From assembly GCA_963576725.1 (NCBI GenBank), contig OY755247.1, forward strand, positions 19,564,957 through 19,628,956: a stretch of DNA of 64,000 bases. Reading direction: 5' to 3'. Each line of letters opens with the position of its first letter. Position 1 is the stretch's first letter. The translations under genes and the position numbers were made by a program. Source of the DNA: Azorinus chamasolen (lineage: Eukaryota; Mollusca; Bivalvia; Cardiida; Solecurtidae). The notes below the pieces were generated by a model that had not been told where the DNA came from, did no database searches, and was given only the letters and a program-made list of their open reading frames with translations. Of this stretch, positions 62,358-64,000 are shown piece by piece.

Positions 62358-62589
62358 ATATTCATGTAAAATGATGACGTCATCAATATAAATCACGTTA
62401 ATTGTGATAATGGCAAATAGACACAGGACTATTTTAACATAGTAGAAACTGTAGAATTACATAGATCTATATAGAATCATATGCAAACAGAGCAGACCCT
62501 GATCAGACGGCTCCTATAGGAGCCGTCTGATCTGGGTCTACTCTGTTTGCAAAGGCGTATTAATGGAGGAAAGGGTTAATAGAGTACAT

Positions 62590-62700
62590 TCAGTAGGAAA
62601 GGGTTTAATTCATGAAAGGATTTTGAATGACAAACAGTGCAGACCCTGATCGGCGTATGAACCCGTTCTGGGTATACACTATTTACAAATGTCAGTTCTC
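62590..62700 (+). repeat. B-like relic
   Basis: GGATTTTGAATGACAAACAG, GCAGACCCTGATCGGCG and GGGTATACACTATTTAC; the same GAATGACAAACAGTGCAGAC start occurs at 8594. Confidence 0.5.
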
Positions 62701-63049
62701 TCGTATCCTGCAGTCAATTGGATGGGGTTCTCAACAGAATTTCAACTCTTTGAACTGTTTCAAACTTAAGCAGTAGAAATCTGGATGAAAAAAAAATGTA
62801 CATCAATTTATCAATGTCACTTTCACTCGCGTTTTCAAAGTGTTCTTGTGCAAATATGTATTACAACAAATCTCATTTTCGTCTGGATGTTTCTACATGT
62901 ACAAGAATTCTTTTGTCGATGTCACAGTTGAAGAAACTAATGTAGGTCCTTATCAAAGGGCTCCGAATGTTTCTAATGTGGTTCTAAGCTGTTTGCATGT
63001 GACCCCTTTTAGGGGCACTATGCACAAAAGGATAACACTTAGTGACACT
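62701..63049. other. Unassigned stretch
   Basis: No gene or repeat family recognised. Confidence 0.35.
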
Positions 63050-63435
63050 CTTCCTGACCTTTGCTCCACATATGTACCTCTGTGAAAAGAGTAAACCCAG
63101 ATTAGACGACTCCTGTAGAGCTGGGTATGCTGTGTTTGCTTATGAAATAATATACAGTAGACCCCCTCTAAACCGGAATTCCAGTAGAGAAGAATTTAGA
63201 AACGTTTAGGCAGATGGCTGCTTCATGCAGGGTGAAAGTCATGCAGAAAGCTCCATGACTTTCACCCTCCATGAAGCTGCCACCTGTCTCCAAAACCAAT
63301 TTTTATACCAAATTTAACGGTTTAGAGGGTTTTTATTTTACTGTATTCTACAGTTTGTGTCTTGGCCAAATGTTCTGTATTCATATGCCATTATGAAAAT
63401 GCATCCATTTAATATCCATGATGTCATTGTATTAA
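63050..63435 (-). repeat. Family B, inverted, split by an H element
   Basis: GTAAACCCAGATTAGACGAC, TGCTGTGTTTGCTTATG and AAATAATA to 63152; resumes after 63345 with TTCTACAGTTTGTGTCTTGG and CCATGATGTCATTG. Confidence 0.65.
63153..63345. repeat. TA-MITE family H, full length, nested in B
   Basis: TA-CAGTAGACCCCCTCTAAAC to GTTTAGAGGGTTTTTATTTTACTG-TA. Arms GGTGAAAGTCATGCAG / GACTTTCACCCTCCATGAAG meet at AAGCTCCATGACTTT. Confidence 0.8.
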
Positions 63436-63439
63436 CGTT

Positions 63440-63690
63440 TTCTTCCATTGCCTTTTCACGCATTTGCAAACCGAGTAGACCCAAATCAGACAGCAACATA
63501 GGATCCGTCTCATCAGGGTCTGCTCTGTTTACCTTTGACATGATACAGATCTAATTCTACAATTTTTGTCAACGCAAAACGTTTCCTTGAAAAAATTACA
63601 TTATAGAATTGGAGCCAATAGATACCCATGATGTCATTATTTCTTAATACATGAATACTTTAGGTAAATGTTTGATATTTATAGAGTAAA
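63440..63690 (-). repeat. Family B, inverted
   Basis: CCTTTTCACGCATTTGCAAA, GACCCAAATCAGACAG, CGTCTCATCAGGGTCTGC, CAGATCTAATTCTACAAT and GATGTCATTATTTCTTAATA. Confidence 0.65.
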
Positions 63691-63716
63691 GGAATAATCA
63701 TTACCATTGTCAGAGT

Positions 63717-63945
63717 TTAACCCATTCCCTCATATTGACGACTTTTGACGACTCTGTAGAAGTCACTTTGTGAAACCATTGTGATAAATAGAGCATTTGC
63801 TCCTATAGGAGCAAATGCTCTATTTATCACAATGGTTTCAAACTACAAAATTCTAACATTTTCCTTTTCTCTAGTTAATGCTCCTTTTCGGTAGATTTAT
63901 TCAAAGAGGTTGTATCTAAAAATAGTCTATGAGGTAATGGGTTAA
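63717..63945. repeat. TTAA-MITE family A, near consensus
   Basis: TTAA at 63717-63720 and 63942-63945. Contains a perfect, spacer-free 70-bp palindrome at 63771-63840 (TGAAACCATTG ... CAATGGTTTCA) with the exact 14-mer at its dyad. Best reference copy of the family in the window. Confidence 0.9.
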
Positions 63946-64000
63946 ATACTGACTGGCATAAGCATGCATCATGCATTTGTGGTGTCTTGGCCTAGTATAG

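Larger units (their letters stand above)
51644..62579 (+). repeat. TTAA-MITE family B hosting the LTR retrotransposon
   Basis: Left piece 51644-51666 (ACCCTTTCCTCCATGA + ATAT); right piece 62358-62579 (ATAT + TCATGTAAAATGATG ... GCAAACAGAGCAGACCC ... ATGGAGGAAAGGG-TTAA). With the insert and one ATAT removed the piece reads CCATGAATATTCATG, the usual B left end. The hairpin at about 62487-62546 has the exact 14-mer and T.T mismatch. Low-decay copy. Confidence 0.9.

Overview
WHAT IT IS. The window looks like AT-rich nuclear DNA of an invertebrate, most likely a bivalve mollusc. Evidence: no operon-like packing and no ribosome-binding sites, hundreds of short interspersed repeats, an animal Gypsy-type LTR retrotransposon, LINE 3' ends, and three repeat types (beginning TTTTAGCTCGTCTG, TATGCCCCCACATAG and TTTAGCTCACCAGAGC) that I recall as common in bivalve sequence. 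The species cannot be fixed by eye. I see no convincing complete host gene; one possible 170-nt exon lies at 45268-45437.

LAYOUT. From 1 to about 51.6 kb the DNA is a mosaic of short non-autonomous DNA transposons (MITEs, about 150-300 bp). Most carry a large central palindrome. I use these working names. TTAA group (TTAA duplicated at both ends, termini CCC...GGG, as in piggyBac-type elements): A (core AGAGCATTTGCTCC), B (core CAGACGGCTCC), C (core CAGACGCCGCCTT), D (core GAGACGCCGAGT) and L (one copy, 12615). TA group (termini CAGT...ACTG with TA duplication, reminiscent of pogo/Tigger): E and its sister H, plus single copies K (31709) and M (42932). Others: F and G (long foldbacks), I (6939), J (about 300 bp with a hairpin end), N (a diverged dispersed pair), and R1-R4 (bivalve-type repeats). 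Tandem arrays occur at 12930-14460 (25-bp unit), 29265-30680 (about 29-bp unit, split by a LINE tail) and 35030-35580 (alternating 52/42-bp units). Microsatellites lie at 32740-32900 (CT) and 38180-38367 (ATC).

From 51667 to 62357 lies a young full-length Gypsy-type LTR retrotransposon on the minus strand. It has two 1138-bp LTRs with one difference seen by eye, a 4-bp ATAT target duplication, PBS, PPT, gag, pol and a third ORF encoding a two-zinc-finger protein. It sits inside a B MITE whose two halves continue on either side. Gag and Pol are joined by what looks like a textbook -1 frameshift signal (TTTAAAC, 6-nt spacer, hairpin). The third ORF starts directly after a good 3' splice site, so it may be made from a spliced RNA.

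MAIN POINT OF INTEREST. Four MITE families with different ends and different target duplications (A, B, E, H) share the same 14-bp palindrome, GCTCCTATAGGAGC, at their exact centre; 15 exact copies are visible. A second shared module, with a recurrent single mismatch at one fixed position, links the hairpins of B, C and D. Nested insertions give the relative order of many insertions and directly confirm the TTAA and TA target duplications.
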